This document shows positions 25,357-34,747 of a DNA stretch of 39,483 nucleotides, piece after piece. How positions within the stretch are numbered: the stretch's first letter is position 1; every line of letters starts with the position of its first letter. A program made the position numbers and the translations under genes. The stretch lies in assembly GCA_021793235.1 (NCBI GenBank), contig JAJYTD010000038.1:1-39483 (forward strand). The letters are read 5' to 3'. The notes beneath the pieces are model-generated. The model was not told the origin of the DNA, did not search any database, and saw nothing but the letters and a program-made list of their open reading frames with translations. This stretch comes from Actinomycetes bacterium (lineage in GTDB: Bacteria > Actinomycetota > Actinomycetes > Streptosporangiales > Streptosporangiaceae).

Positions 25357-25774
25357 ATCCCCGAATCTAGGGGCCGGGTACGACATTTCCGGGGCCGTGG
25401 AGAGCGCTTCGGCCGGTGGCGTGGTACCGGCACATCCGGGGCCTTCGGGGCGCACCGCAACAGGGCTCTGCCTGCCCGGGGTACCGGGTCCCCGGCTGTT
25501 CCGGTACGGACCTCCCACCCATCTCAGACCTCCAGCGTACGAGCGCTTCATGACACACCGTGGGCAACAGATCGCGGTCAGAGGCTTTACCGGTCCGTGT
25601 CGAGGGCAGAGGCCCAGCTACGCCGCACGGCCACCGAGAAGAGGACACGGGCCCCGGTGGGGTGGGCAATGCTCCTCTGCCCGCACTGCGGGAGGCGGCG
25701 TAGGTCGGAGACGACGGGCGACAGCGGCAGAAGGACGCAGAGGCGCACACGGGCACACGGAACGGAGAGGGCGC
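25357..25774. other. Divergent intergenic region
   Basis: This 418-bp gap separates the SWIM gene and the universal stress protein gene. Frames cross it but none has a ribosome site or family signature. It contains GC-rich short palindromes around 25480-25505 and must hold both promoters; I could not place them with confidence. Confidence 0.4.
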
Positions 25775-26677
25775 ATGACGGAGCAGGCGCAGGAACGGGC
25801 GAATGACATCGTCGTGGGCGTAGACGGATCGCAGGCGAGCACGCGGGCGGCGGAATGGGCGGCACACGCCGCACAGGGCAAGCGGTGCGGGCTTCGCCTG
25901 GTGTACGCGCTGAGCATGCCGCTCATCAGCGTCCCCTTCGGCACACCGCTGCGGATGCCGGCCACACCGGACGAGACAGCGCGGGCGGAAGCCGTTCTCG
26001 CCAAGGCCCACGAGCATGTCCTGCGCCTGTGGCCGGATCTCGGAATCGAGACGGAGGTATCGACGCTTTTTCCGGTCGACGCGCTGCGTGAGGCCGCCAA
26101 GAACAGCTCTCTTGTGGTGGTCGGCTCCCGGGGACTGGGGGCGATGGGGTCGCTCCTCCTCGGATCGGTGAGCGTGCGGGTCGCCGAACACGCCGACACC
26201 CCTGTTGTCGTGGTCCCGCCGGACGACGGGCCGCCTGCCACCGATTGGCGGAAGGTCGTCGTCGGTGTCGACGGCTCAAAGGCCTCGCTGCTGGCGCTGA
26301 GGTTCGCGCTGGACCAGGCCGCACGGAACGGCGCCGAGCTGAACGTCGTTCACGCCTGGGAGCCCCCGGACCCGGTCGACCCCGGCGCGCTGGCCGCGGC
26401 CGGCTACACGCTCAACCGAGTCGAGCTCACCGCACGCAACCGCGACTTCGTCGAGCGGCTCGTCGATGACGAGCGCACTGTGGCGACCAAGGACGTACCG
26501 GTCCGCATCGACGTCACCGAGAGCCCCGCGGCGCGCGCCCTGCTGGACGCCTGCACGGATGCCGAACTGGTCGCCGTGGGATCCCGGGGCAGGGGAGGAT
26601 TCGCAGGGCTGCTGCTCGGCTCGGTGAGCCGGAGCCTCCTCAACCACGCGCCGGTACCGGTCGCGGTCCTGCGCTGA
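25775..26677 (+). CDS. Tandem universal stress protein (UspA family)
   Basis: A 300-aa protein with two UspA domains (about 8-147 and 156-300). Each opens with a VVVGVDGS strand-loop and closes with the ATP-binding G-x2-G-x9-G-S/T motif (SRGLGAMGSLLLGSVS and SRGRGGFAGLLLGSVS). Tandem ATP-binding forms of this length are common in actinobacteria, often induced by hypoxia or stationary phase. The ATG at 25775 follows GGAGAGG; the longer frame from 25247 has no support. The STAS gene follows after 181 bp on the same strand. Confidence 0.93.
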   Translation: MTEQAQERANDIVVGVDGSQASTRAAEWAAHAAQGKRCGLRLVYALSMPLISVPFGTPLRMPATPDETARAEAVLAKAHEHVLRLWPDLGIETEVSTLFPVDALREAAKNSSLVVVGSRGLGAMGSLLLGSVSVRVAEHADTPVVVVPPDDGPPATDWRKVVVGVDGSKASLLALRFALDQAARNGAELNVVHAWEPPDPVDPGALAAAGYTLNRVELTARNRDFVERLVDDERTVATKDVPVRIDVTESPAARALLDACTDAELVAVGSRGRGGFAGLLLGSVSRSLLNHAPVPVAVLR

Positions 26678-26858
26678 CGGCCTGGAGCGGTCGATTCCTC
26701 CGGCTTTCCGAACGCCTGCGGCCACCGATCCGGTCACGGACAGGCCCAGGGTAGGTCAATACGGTCTTTGCCGTCCGGTAGCCGATTATCACCCGAACAG
26801 CCACCGTGCGGGCCGCGGAGTCGATACGATCAATGTCCACGGGGGTGATGGCAGGTGT

Positions 26859-27305
26859 GTGAGGCGGTACAGAGAGGCGGCGTGTGGGGTGTCCGGACGC
26901 GATGGGGAGCGGTTCCGGTGCGGTGAGGCCGTGGTCGTTCCCGTTCACGGCGAGATCGACATCGCCACCGCCGACGACATGCGGGACCGATTGCTGGGTG
27001 AGGCCGCCCGCACGGACTGTGCCTGCATGGTCGTCGACCTGTCCCGGGTCGAATTCTTCGACGCCAGCGGACGCCGCGCACTGATGGCGGCGTATCAGCG
27101 GCTGACCCGCGATGGTCGGCACATGGTGCTCGCCGAACCCGCTCCCGCGGTGTCCCGCGTCATCGACGTGCTCGGCCTGAGCGGCAGCTTTGAGGTCTAC
27201 CCGCTGGTGGAGATGGCACTGGCCCACACCCGGGCGTCGGCCCGGCAGGCCGGTGCTCCGGGAGCAGCCGAACACAGAACCGGGCGTTTCCCGGGAATGG
27301 AGTAA
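26859..27305 (+). CDS. STAS domain protein, anti-sigma factor antagonist-like
   Basis: A 148-aa protein whose core (about 20-120) is a STAS domain: VVPVHGEIDIATADDMRDRLL, then VVDLSRVEFFDASGRRAL with the serine that anti-sigma kinases phosphorylate in SpoIIAA/RsbV-type proteins (S71). An anti-sigma antagonist releases a sigma factor when dephosphorylated. No kinase or sigma factor gene is adjacent. The GTG at 26859 is used; a GTG at 26889 is a reasonable alternative, and the first 20 residues are not part of the domain. Confidence 0.85.
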   Translation: MRRYREAACGVSGRDGERFRCGEAVVVPVHGEIDIATADDMRDRLLGEAARTDCACMVVDLSRVEFFDASGRRALMAAYQRLTRDGRHMVLAEPAPAVSRVIDVLGLSGSFEVYPLVEMALAHTRASARQAGAPGAAEHRTGRFPGME

Positions 27306-27377
27306 GACCCCGGGCGCCCCGGCGGCAGAGGGACCGTGCGCCGAGCCGTCCGGGGGCGCCTCGCGGGGCCGCGTCGG

Positions 27378-29111
<1,734 letters not shown>

Positions 29112-29181
29112 GTCAATCCCAGTCGTTCGGTCCCCGGCGGGTCCGGGGTGAGCACAAGGGCGGCCACCGCGGCTGCGCGGA

Positions 29182-30273
29182 TCAGTCGAACCGGATCAGG
29201 GACCGACCGCCCTTGCCTTCCCGCAACCGTTCGAAGGCCGCGGGGAGGTCGTCGAGTCCGATCTCGTCGGTCACCATCGTCGCGAGGTCGATGCCGCCGT
29301 CGCGTATGTGGCGTGTCAGCACGGGGATGTCGCGCTCGGGATCAGCCGACCCGTAAACGCATCCCCGCAGCGTGCGGGCGAAGTGGAAGAGCTCCAGCGC
29401 GCTGAAGGACACGGGGTCGTCCTTGGCGCCCACCCCGACGACAGTGGTGGTGCCGCCGCGCCGGGTCGCACTCCAGGCGCTGCGGATCGCGGCGCTGGAC
29501 CCTGCGGCCTCGAAGGCGTGGTCGACTCCCCGGCCGCCGGTGAGCTCCCGGACCTCTGCGCCCAACGAGCGGCCCGCGGTCGCAAAGTGGGTGGCGCCCA
29601 GTCCGCGCGCCAGTTCCTCCTTGGCGTCGGAGACGTCGATGGCGATCACCGGGTCGGCTCCGGCCAGCCGGGCACCCTGCAGTGTCGCCAGCCCCACACC
29701 GCCCAAGCCGACGACGGCGACCGATTCCCCGGGGCGCACCCGGGCGGAGTTGGTGACGGCGCCCCACCCGGTGAGCACCGCGCAGCCCAGCAGCGCGGCG
29801 GCGCCGATGTCCACGCCTTCGGGCAGCGGCACCAGCGCGTGCGCGGGCACGATCGTGGCTTCGGCGAACGCCCCGGTGCCCAGCCCCGCATACGCGGGGG
29901 TGCCGTCTGGCAGGGCGGCATAGGGGCGCTGGGCCGCTGCGGAGGAGCGCTCGCACAGGTAGGGCTCGCCGTGCTCGCAGAACCAGCAGGAGCGGCACGG
30001 CGGCGCCCAGTTGAGGATCACTTGCTGACCGGGGGAGACACCGTCGACATCCGGACCGGTGGCCTCGACCGTTCCCGCGCCCTCATGGCCGAGTACAGCG
30101 GGCAGCGGCTGCGGCAGGGTGCCGTTGGACAGGGACAGGTCGGAATGGCACACGCCGGCTGCGGCGAGACGTACGCGGACCTGTCCCGGGCCGGGGTCGG
30201 GAAGGACGACCTCGCCGATGTGCGGAGGCTCTCCGAGCCCGGTGAAGACGGCGGCCCTGACAGTGGTGCTCAT
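29182..30273 (-). CDS. Zinc-dependent alcohol dehydrogenase (class III-like)
   Basis: A 363-aa medium-chain dehydrogenase. Catalytic zinc ligands are C42, H63-E64 and C164; the structural zinc site is C93, C96, C99 and C107. The nucleotide-binding motif is GLGGVG (189-194), and D213 at the end of the second strand favours NAD over NADP. The sequence resembles the class III/NDMA-dependent-like actinobacterial branch. It is the first gene of a probable operon with the acyl-CoA ligase, and a 14-bp palindrome about 60 bp upstream marks the likely control site. Confidence 0.92.
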   Translation of the reverse strand: MSTTVRAAVFTGLGEPPHIGEVVLPDPGPGQVRVRLAAAGVCHSDLSLSNGTLPQPLPAVLGHEGAGTVEATGPDVDGVSPGQQVILNWAPPCRSCWFCEHGEPYLCERSSAAAQRPYAALPDGTPAYAGLGTGAFAEATIVPAHALVPLPEGVDIGAAALLGCAVLTGWGAVTNSARVRPGESVAVVGLGGVGLATLQGARLAGADPVIAIDVSDAKEELARGLGATHFATAGRSLGAEVRELTGGRGVDHAFEAAGSSAAIRSAWSATRRGGTTTVVGVGAKDDPVSFSALELFHFARTLRGCVYGSADPERDIPVLTRHIRDGGIDLATMVTDEIGLDDLPAAFERLREGKGGRSLIRFD

Positions 30274-30331
30274 CGATCAGCTCTCCCGCGTATGGACTCG
30301 ATTGCATCCGGAGTGCTCGTGACCTTACAAG

Positions 30332-30345
30332 ACCGACTAGTCGGT
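30332..30345 (-). promoter_or_regulatory. TetR-like palindromic operator ahead of the dehydrogenase/ligase genes
   Basis: ACCGACTAGTCGGT is a perfect 14-bp palindrome, 59 bp upstream of the dehydrogenase start. ACCGAC-type half sites are common for TetR regulators of actinobacterial fatty-acid or steroid-related genes. No TetR gene is in the window, so the regulator must be elsewhere. Confidence 0.55.
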
Positions 30346-30776
30346 TGGCCATGGGGATCCGCTGTTGGCGGTACCGGACCGGCCCGGTACAGACGCCGGA
30401 GTGCTCCGGCAGGGCAAGCTGTATGCCACCGGATCGGTTCCCGTCAGGCGTGGATCTCCTCTGGGGACCAAGGGCGTCAGGATCGCGGTGAGGTCGGCTG
30501 CGGTGGAGCAGGGGCCGACGAAGGACCGTACGCCGGCGGCGGTCTGGACCGCTGTCGCACAGAGGCCGTACCGCTCGGCGGTGGTGCGGGCCGGCCGGCG
30601 CCATCCGGCGGGTTTCGGTCCCTGGTCGCCCCGGCGGTGGTGGGCTGGGCCATCCTCGCCCCCGTTCCAGGATTCGACTGTGGACGTTGAGCGAACGCGC
30701 CGATTGTATGTGTGGCGCACGACACACACAAGATGTGCTCTTGCCGGGTGGCAAGGGCCTGTCCCCGGGGACGACG
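30346..30776. other. Non-coding region, possibly holding a decayed gene
   Basis: No intact gene is supported. On the minus strand an ATG preceded by GGGGGCGAGG (about 30654) opens a short frame, and a second minus-strand frame has strong G/C third-position bias between about 30480 and 30590 (reading ERYGLCATAVQTAAG). The two could be pieces of one frameshifted gene. No family is recognised. The palindrome GTCCCCGGGGAC lies at 30761-30772. Confidence 0.3.
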
Positions 30777-30810
30777 GTGCCCGCCGCGGACGGGCGGCCG
30801 CGGCGGGCAC
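30777..30810 (-). terminator. Terminator of the GH6 cellulase gene
   Basis: GTGCCCGCCGCGG (30777-30789) pairs exactly with CCGCGGCGGGCAC (30798-30810), a 13-bp stem with an 8-nt loop, starting 38 nt beyond the cellulase stop codon. No T-run follows, as is common in actinobacteria. Confidence 0.65.
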
Positions 30811-30848
30811 TGGTCGACCGCAGAGCGGTCAGCCGATGCGGTATCCGG

Positions 30849-32237
30849 TTACAGGGGCGGGTGGGCGTTCTCCAGGAGCTCCTGGAACTGCGCCGAGAAC
30901 CAGTGGCCGGAGACCGGCGCGTCCGGCAGCGCGCCGGACATGTTGTTCTGGTTGCGCGCGTTGCCCTCGTAGGCCGGGTCGCACATCCGGTCGAACCCCT
31001 TGCCTTCGTCGTTGGGGATCTCCTCGCTGGAGCCGTCCGACTCGCCCGGGGGCTTCATCCACACGTAGGCGTCGATGCCCGGCTCGGGGGCGGTGGTCGG
31101 CCGCTCGCCGAGGCCCGCGCCCGCCTGGTTGCACCAGTTGCCCAGGTGGATGCGGCGGTCGATGCGGCCCTCGTCGACGTATTCGTCAGCGCTGGTCTCC
31201 GGTCCCGGGCCGGTGGGCCGGTCGGGGCCGCCCCAGCCGTTGCGCGAGGTATCGATCAGCATGCCGACACCGGGGTCGAAGCCCTGGCGGACGAGTTCCT
31301 CGCGGAAGGCCTGGGCGAAGGAGAGCTCGTCGACGTAGTTGTTCCAGTCGATCCACGAGGAGTTCTCGCGGATCGGCTCGCCGTTGACCGTGTCCTTGAT
31401 GCTGAAGTACTCCTCCTCCAACGCGCTGTAGTTGGCGGTGTTGGAGATGAACCCGTGCACGTCGTCGGGCGTCGCGCCGTTGGCGTTGGCCGCCTCATAG
31501 AACAGCTCGGCGGAGGCGCTGAAGTTGTCCTCCCAGCCGATCCAGCCGTGGTGGCCGGCGTCGACGTAGTTGTACACGTTGTCGATGGCGCCCAACTGGG
31601 CCAGCGCGTACCCGACACCGTCGACGTAGTTGCCGTTGGCCAGCATCTCGTCGCATTCGGGCGTGGCGGTATCCCGGCCGCCGACGTTGGTGACCAGGTT
31701 CGGCAGCGAGTCGATCTCAATGGTCGTCACGATCCGCAGGTCGGAGTAGGCCGGGTCGCTGATGATCTCGGCGATCGGGTCGATGTACTCGTTCTCGTAG
31801 CGGTCGAGTTCGTCGGGGCCGAGCTCGCCGTTGGAGGCCAGCGCAGCGCAGTCGCGGCCGGGCAGGTTGTAGATGACGACCTGGAACACCAGTTCGCCTC
31901 CGTCGGCCTGCTCCACGGCCTCGTCGAGGTGGTCCCGCAGGCCCATGCTGCCGGTAGTGGGGCTGTCGTTGCCTTCGATGGCGCTGATCCGGTCCAGCCA
32001 GACGCCGGTCGGCTGGTCGGCGATCGCCTCGCCTCCGGGTTCGGCGGCGGCCTTGGCGGACCATTCGGGGTTCACGTAGACGTCGGCGCCCTCGTAGGGG
32101 TTGTCCACGCGTTCTGCGGCGGCGGCCTCGGTGGCGGCGGTGGCGCTCACGAGACCGGCGGCCAGGGCCGCGGCGGCCGCGGCCGCGCCTACGGCTCGCA
32201 GATGCGGCCTTCGGGCCGCGGTTGGATTGGCTGTCAT
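30849..32237 (-). CDS. cel6B: Secreted GH6 cellobiohydrolase, catalytic domain only
   Basis: A 462-aa secreted GH6 enzyme that should release cellobiose from cellulose chain ends by an inverting mechanism. Residues 1-41 are a signal peptide (basic start, Ala-rich core, cleavage near ATEAAAA). The catalytic domain from residue 44 (VDNPYEGADVYVNPEWS) closely matches T. fusca Cel6B as I remember it. The family signature VIYNLPGRDC is at 121-130, catalytic-site aspartates at D129, D176 (IEIDSLPN) and D401 (GESDG), and LIDTSRNGWGG at 327-337. T. fusca Cel6B carries a cellulose-binding module and linker; none is present here. The ATG at 32237 follows GGAGGAG. A CelR box 66 bp upstream implies repression relieved by cellobiose. 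Confidence 0.93.
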   Translation of the reverse strand: MTANPTAARRPHLRAVGAAAAAAALAAGLVSATAATEAAAAERVDNPYEGADVYVNPEWSAKAAAEPGGEAIADQPTGVWLDRISAIEGNDSPTTGSMGLRDHLDEAVEQADGGELVFQVVIYNLPGRDCAALASNGELGPDELDRYENEYIDPIAEIISDPAYSDLRIVTTIEIDSLPNLVTNVGGRDTATPECDEMLANGNYVDGVGYALAQLGAIDNVYNYVDAGHHGWIGWEDNFSASAELFYEAANANGATPDDVHGFISNTANYSALEEEYFSIKDTVNGEPIRENSSWIDWNNYVDELSFAQAFREELVRQGFDPGVGMLIDTSRNGWGGPDRPTGPGPETSADEYVDEGRIDRRIHLGNWCNQAGAGLGERPTTAPEPGIDAYVWMKPPGESDGSSEEIPNDEGKGFDRMCDPAYEGNARNQNNMSGALPDAPVSGHWFSAQFQELLENAHPPL

Positions 32238-32302
32238 CAGGGGGTACTCCTCCGAGCGGGACGGGGATGTAGGGCTGTCAGCGTCCGGGGTTTCCGAACG
32301 TA

Positions 32303-32353
32303 ATGGGAGCGCTCCCATAAATGGAACATAACAACGCCGAAACCTCCTTGGAA
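32303..32353 (-). promoter_or_regulatory. Cellulase promoter with CelR box
   Basis: The 16-bp perfect palindrome ATGGGAGCGCTCCCAT (32303-32318) contains the 14-bp site known for the LacI-family repressor CelR of T. fusca. On the minus strand a candidate -10 TATGTT (32330-32325), 17-bp spacer and -35 TTCCAA (32353-32348) place the start point at the edge of the palindrome. The same -10 to box spacing occurs at 33317-33366. Confidence 0.8.
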
Positions 32354-32515
32354 AGGGGTGGAAGGCGAATTTGTGCTCCGAGGGGGAAGTTCAAATACAA
32401 TTCGTTTGATTGATTGTTTTATGTTCATTTATGTCTGATTTGTGGGTTTTTCAGGCTCGATGGTGAATGCCCTCTGGGAGTCGTACGCTACCCTCTGTGT
32501 CTGGCTGTTTTTTTA

Positions 32516-32563
32516 TAAACCGGTTTAGGTCCGGTTGTAGGTATTGACTTATAAACCGGTTTA
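32516..32563. promoter_or_regulatory. Two LacI-type operators TAAACCGGTTTA, 36 bp apart
   Basis: The identical 12-bp palindromes lie at 32516-32527 and 32552-32563, inside an AT-rich stretch (about 32330-32580) unlike the rest of the window. A central CG with AAACC/GGTTT arms is typical of LacI-family sites, but differs from the CelR box. A TTGACT box at 32544-32549 lies between them; no good -10 was found on either strand. They are 280 bp before the cellulase gene and just before the GH2 remnant. Confidence 0.6.
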
Positions 32564-32701
32564 GTGATGGTCTGGCGGAACTTCACGGGTGGTCGGCACC
32601 ATACCGTTGGGCAGTGCTGCCGGGCCGGTCGGCAACGGGTGCCCGGTAACGGCGGGCACCGACTCCGCTGAGGCCGCAACACCTCGAAGAGGAGCCGGGA
32701 G

Positions 32702-33156
32702 GACGGGCACGGGGAACCAGCCGAGACGGCCGAATGCGCTCGTGGCGGCCTGTCCGGCCGCCACCGCCTGCACGGGCGGGGGCGGCTCCTGCCCGAGGGG
32801 GGAGACCCGCTACGGGGCAGAGGCCGACTGCTTCAGACCGGACAGGAGCGGGCGTGGTGGCTCTTCGCCGAGGATCGCGAGATCGATTACCCGGAATCGG
32901 ACGTCGATGCCAGGGCGGTCGAGTACGGTGAGGACTTCCAGGTCACCGTTGCGGCGCGGACGCTGCTGCGGGATGTCGTGCTCTTCGCCGACCGGTTCGC
33001 CCCGCCGGCGGAGGCCGATGACCTGCCGGCCGCCCTCCTGCCGGGGGAGTCGCATACGTTCACCGTGGCCGGGGGCCGGACCCCCAAGCGGCCGTCTGCC
33101 CGCCCGTGCTGCGCTGCGTCAACGACGCGCCGGCCGACCACCGACCAAGAGGCTGA
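32702..33156 (+). pseudogene. 3' remnant of a GH2 beta-mannosidase gene
   Basis: From 32846 the plus strand reads ERAWWLFAEDREIDYPES and continues to RTLLRDVVLFADRF and LLPGESHTFTV, the C-terminal beta-domain of GH2 beta-mannosidases. Within the G-run 33071-33075 the frame shifts; the other frame then gives PPVLRCVNDA, the family's usual ending, and a stop at 33154-33156. One lost G explains the shift. Homology upstream of 32846 is weaker and the first 700 or so residues of a normal enzyme (about 830 aa) are absent. The gene is therefore truncated and frameshifted. Its own terminator follows. Confidence 0.75.
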
Positions 33157-33178
33157 CCACCGACCGGAACGGGGGCGG

Positions 33179-33219
33179 GGAGGGCGGCCGGGGGAGGAGT
33201 TCCGGCCACCCTCCCTTTT
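33179..33219 (+). terminator. Terminator behind the GH2 remnant
   Basis: GGAGGGCGGCCGG (33179-33191) pairs with CCGGCCACCCTCC (33202-33214) with one mismatch, followed by CTTTT. It lies 23 nt after the remnant's stop codon and reads rightward. Confidence 0.6.
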
Positions 33220-33316
33220 CGGAGGTACCGACCCAGCGGAGGGGAAACCGGGGACGGCACGTTCATCCGGGCCGCGTGGCCCGGTGGCGGTCGGGGAGCG
33301 CGGCCCGGACCCTACT

Positions 33317-33366
33317 TTGGGAGCGCTCCCAATTCTGAATGTAGACAGCAGATCTTCCACTGTCAA
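33317..33366 (-). promoter_or_regulatory. Orphan CelR-boxed promoter pointing left
   Basis: TTGGGAGCGCTCCCAA (33317-33332) holds the same 14-bp CelR site as the cellulase promoter. On the minus strand it is preceded by a near-consensus promoter: -35 TTGACA (33366-33361), exactly 17 bp, -10 TACATT (33343-33338). The start point falls in the box. No intact gene lies downstream; transcription would run antisense through the GH2 remnant. The gap 33333-33521 holds no gene. Confidence 0.75.
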
Positions 33367-33521
33367 TGGGGGAGCGGAGAGCGTTTCGCTGAATTTCCGC
33401 CCCGGACGGGGGCCAGGCGGTCGTGCCGCGGCGGCCGCCCCGCGGCCGTACGTGCGACGGGCTAGGGGACGGGTCGGGGCGGCCGACGGAAGCCGTGCGG
33501 GCAAAGGCGGGGGCGTCGGCG

Positions 33522-33716
33522 TCAGGCGGGCTGTTTCTGCTGCTGCGGTCCTGCCCGGAGGGGGTCTGCGGGTGCGGGCGGGAAGGCCTGGTCCCGTGTG
33601 CCGCGGCGCCGCTGGATCTCCTCTTTGACGACGTAGGCGATGCCGCCCGCGAAGACCACTCCGATGCCGGCGAGGGTGATGACCAGCACGGTGGTGATGA
33701 GGGTGGTGTCCACCAT
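33522..33716 (-). CDS. Small single-pass membrane protein, unknown
   Basis: A 64-aa protein: a hydrophobic helix at about residues 5-30 (ITTVLVITLAGIGVVFAGGIAYVV) followed by a basic stretch (KEEIQRRRG) and a proline/glutamine-rich tail. The positive residues after the helix suggest a cytoplasmic C-terminus. The ATG at 33716 has GGGAGGCG upstream at good spacing; the frame to 33791 lacks such a site. No family is recognised. Confidence 0.65.
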   Translation of the reverse strand: MVDTTLITTVLVITLAGIGVVFAGGIAYVVKEEIQRRRGTRDQAFPPAPADPLRAGPQQQKQPA

Positions 33717-34098
33717 TGCGGTTCGCCTCCCTTTTCCCGTGGCTTGAGCGGGCCCTCCAGTGCCGCATTCCATTGTAATCACTGTTAACAAAAGTATTTA
33801 TCGTTCTCGGAAGTGAACTGCGTCATAGATATGGGGGCTGGTGGGAAAACGCAGCTCGTGCCCGCTTCCGGGCGGTGTGCGCGAGCACCTGGCGCCCCTC
33901 ACGCCTTGGTGATCTCCCGGAGGAGGGCCGACCGGGTGCGGGGGTAAGCCCGGTACAACAGCGAGCGTGCTCCCGCCTTCTCTGCCTGTTCGGGGAAGAA
34001 GGGCCGAGGCCCTATGGTGGAGGGGGTATGTGCAGTAGGTCACGTGCGGTGCACGCCGTTCGGGACCCTCTTCAGACCGAAAGGCGGGAGTGGACGCC
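33717..34098. other. Divergent intergenic region
   Basis: This 382-bp gap lies between the small membrane protein gene and the flavoprotein gene. It has an AT-rich patch at 33772-33805 (GTTAAC, TACAAT on the minus strand) that probably contains the leftward promoter. No gene is supported. Confidence 0.4.
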
Positions 34099-34539
34099 AT
34101 GGCGACACTCGAGGACGTGCAGGCCACCATCGACAAAGGCGGGCACCTCGGTGTCGTCTCTACCGTGCGCGCCGACGGATCGATCCAGTCCAGCATCGTG
34201 GCCGCGGGCATCGCGGTGCATCCGGTCACCGGTGAGCGCGTTCTCGCCTTCACCACCACCCCCGACAGCGTCAAACTGCGCATCCTGCGCAAGCGCCCGA
34301 AGACCACCATCGTCTTCCAGCCCGACTTCCACTGGGCCAGCGTCGAGGGTGAGGCCGACCTCGTCGGCTATGACGACCCGTTCGCCGGCGTCGACGCCGA
34401 CGGTCTGCGGCGGCTGCTCCGCGATGTCTTCACCGCAGCGGGGGGTACGCACGACGACTGGGACGCATACGACAGGGCGATGGCCGAGCAGCGCCGCACC
34501 GCTGTGCTGATCCGGCCCACCCGCGTCTTTGCCATGTGA
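34099..34539 (+). CDS. PPOX-class flavin/F420-dependent oxidoreductase
   Basis: A 146-aa protein with the split-barrel fold of pyridoxamine-phosphate-oxidase-like enzymes. The start (LEDVQATIDKGGHLGVVSTVRADGSIQSSIV) and RVLAFTTTPDSVKLRILRKRPKTTIVF are typical of the actinobacterial F420-binding branch, where the K-x-R-x-L-R segment contacts the cofactor phosphate. It would reduce or oxidise a small molecule in the cytoplasm; substrate unknown. The ATG at 34099 was preferred to the in-frame GTG at 34090; GGGAG lies 8 nt upstream. Confidence 0.85.
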   Translation: MATLEDVQATIDKGGHLGVVSTVRADGSIQSSIVAAGIAVHPVTGERVLAFTTTPDSVKLRILRKRPKTTIVFQPDFHWASVEGEADLVGYDDPFAGVDADGLRRLLRDVFTAAGGTHDDWDAYDRAMAEQRRTAVLIRPTRVFAM

Positions 34540-34747
34540 CCGTCCCGGCCGCCGCGCCCGCGGCCTGGTGAACCGGTCAGAGCCCATGGCGGCGTCGCGC
34601 CCGGCGCCTATCCCCGAGTTCTGCACCGCCGACTGACCGGGGCCCTGGCCCGGGCCGAAGACAGGCGGGCGCCTAGACTGCTGACCTCTGGTGCGGTGGA
34701 GCCCGGCCGACGCGGCGGGAAACCGGACGAAGGGAGGCCGCGCGGGA

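Noticed and set aside
32237-32428. A 63-codon leader frame that ends in TGATG at the cellulase start and crosses the CelR box
   Set aside because: Its start codons lie upstream of or within the predicted promoter (-10 at 32330-32325), so the mRNA would not contain them; the overlap with the cellulase start is likely chance.
33060-33266. A 68-codon minus-strand frame downstream of the orphan CelR promoter
   Set aside because: No ribosome site or family signature, and it runs antisense to the GH2 remnant and its terminator.
32589-33338. A 249-codon plus-strand frame across the GH2 remnant
   Set aside because: Arg/Ser/Pro-rich shadow of GC-rich DNA; the GH2 similarity is in other frames.
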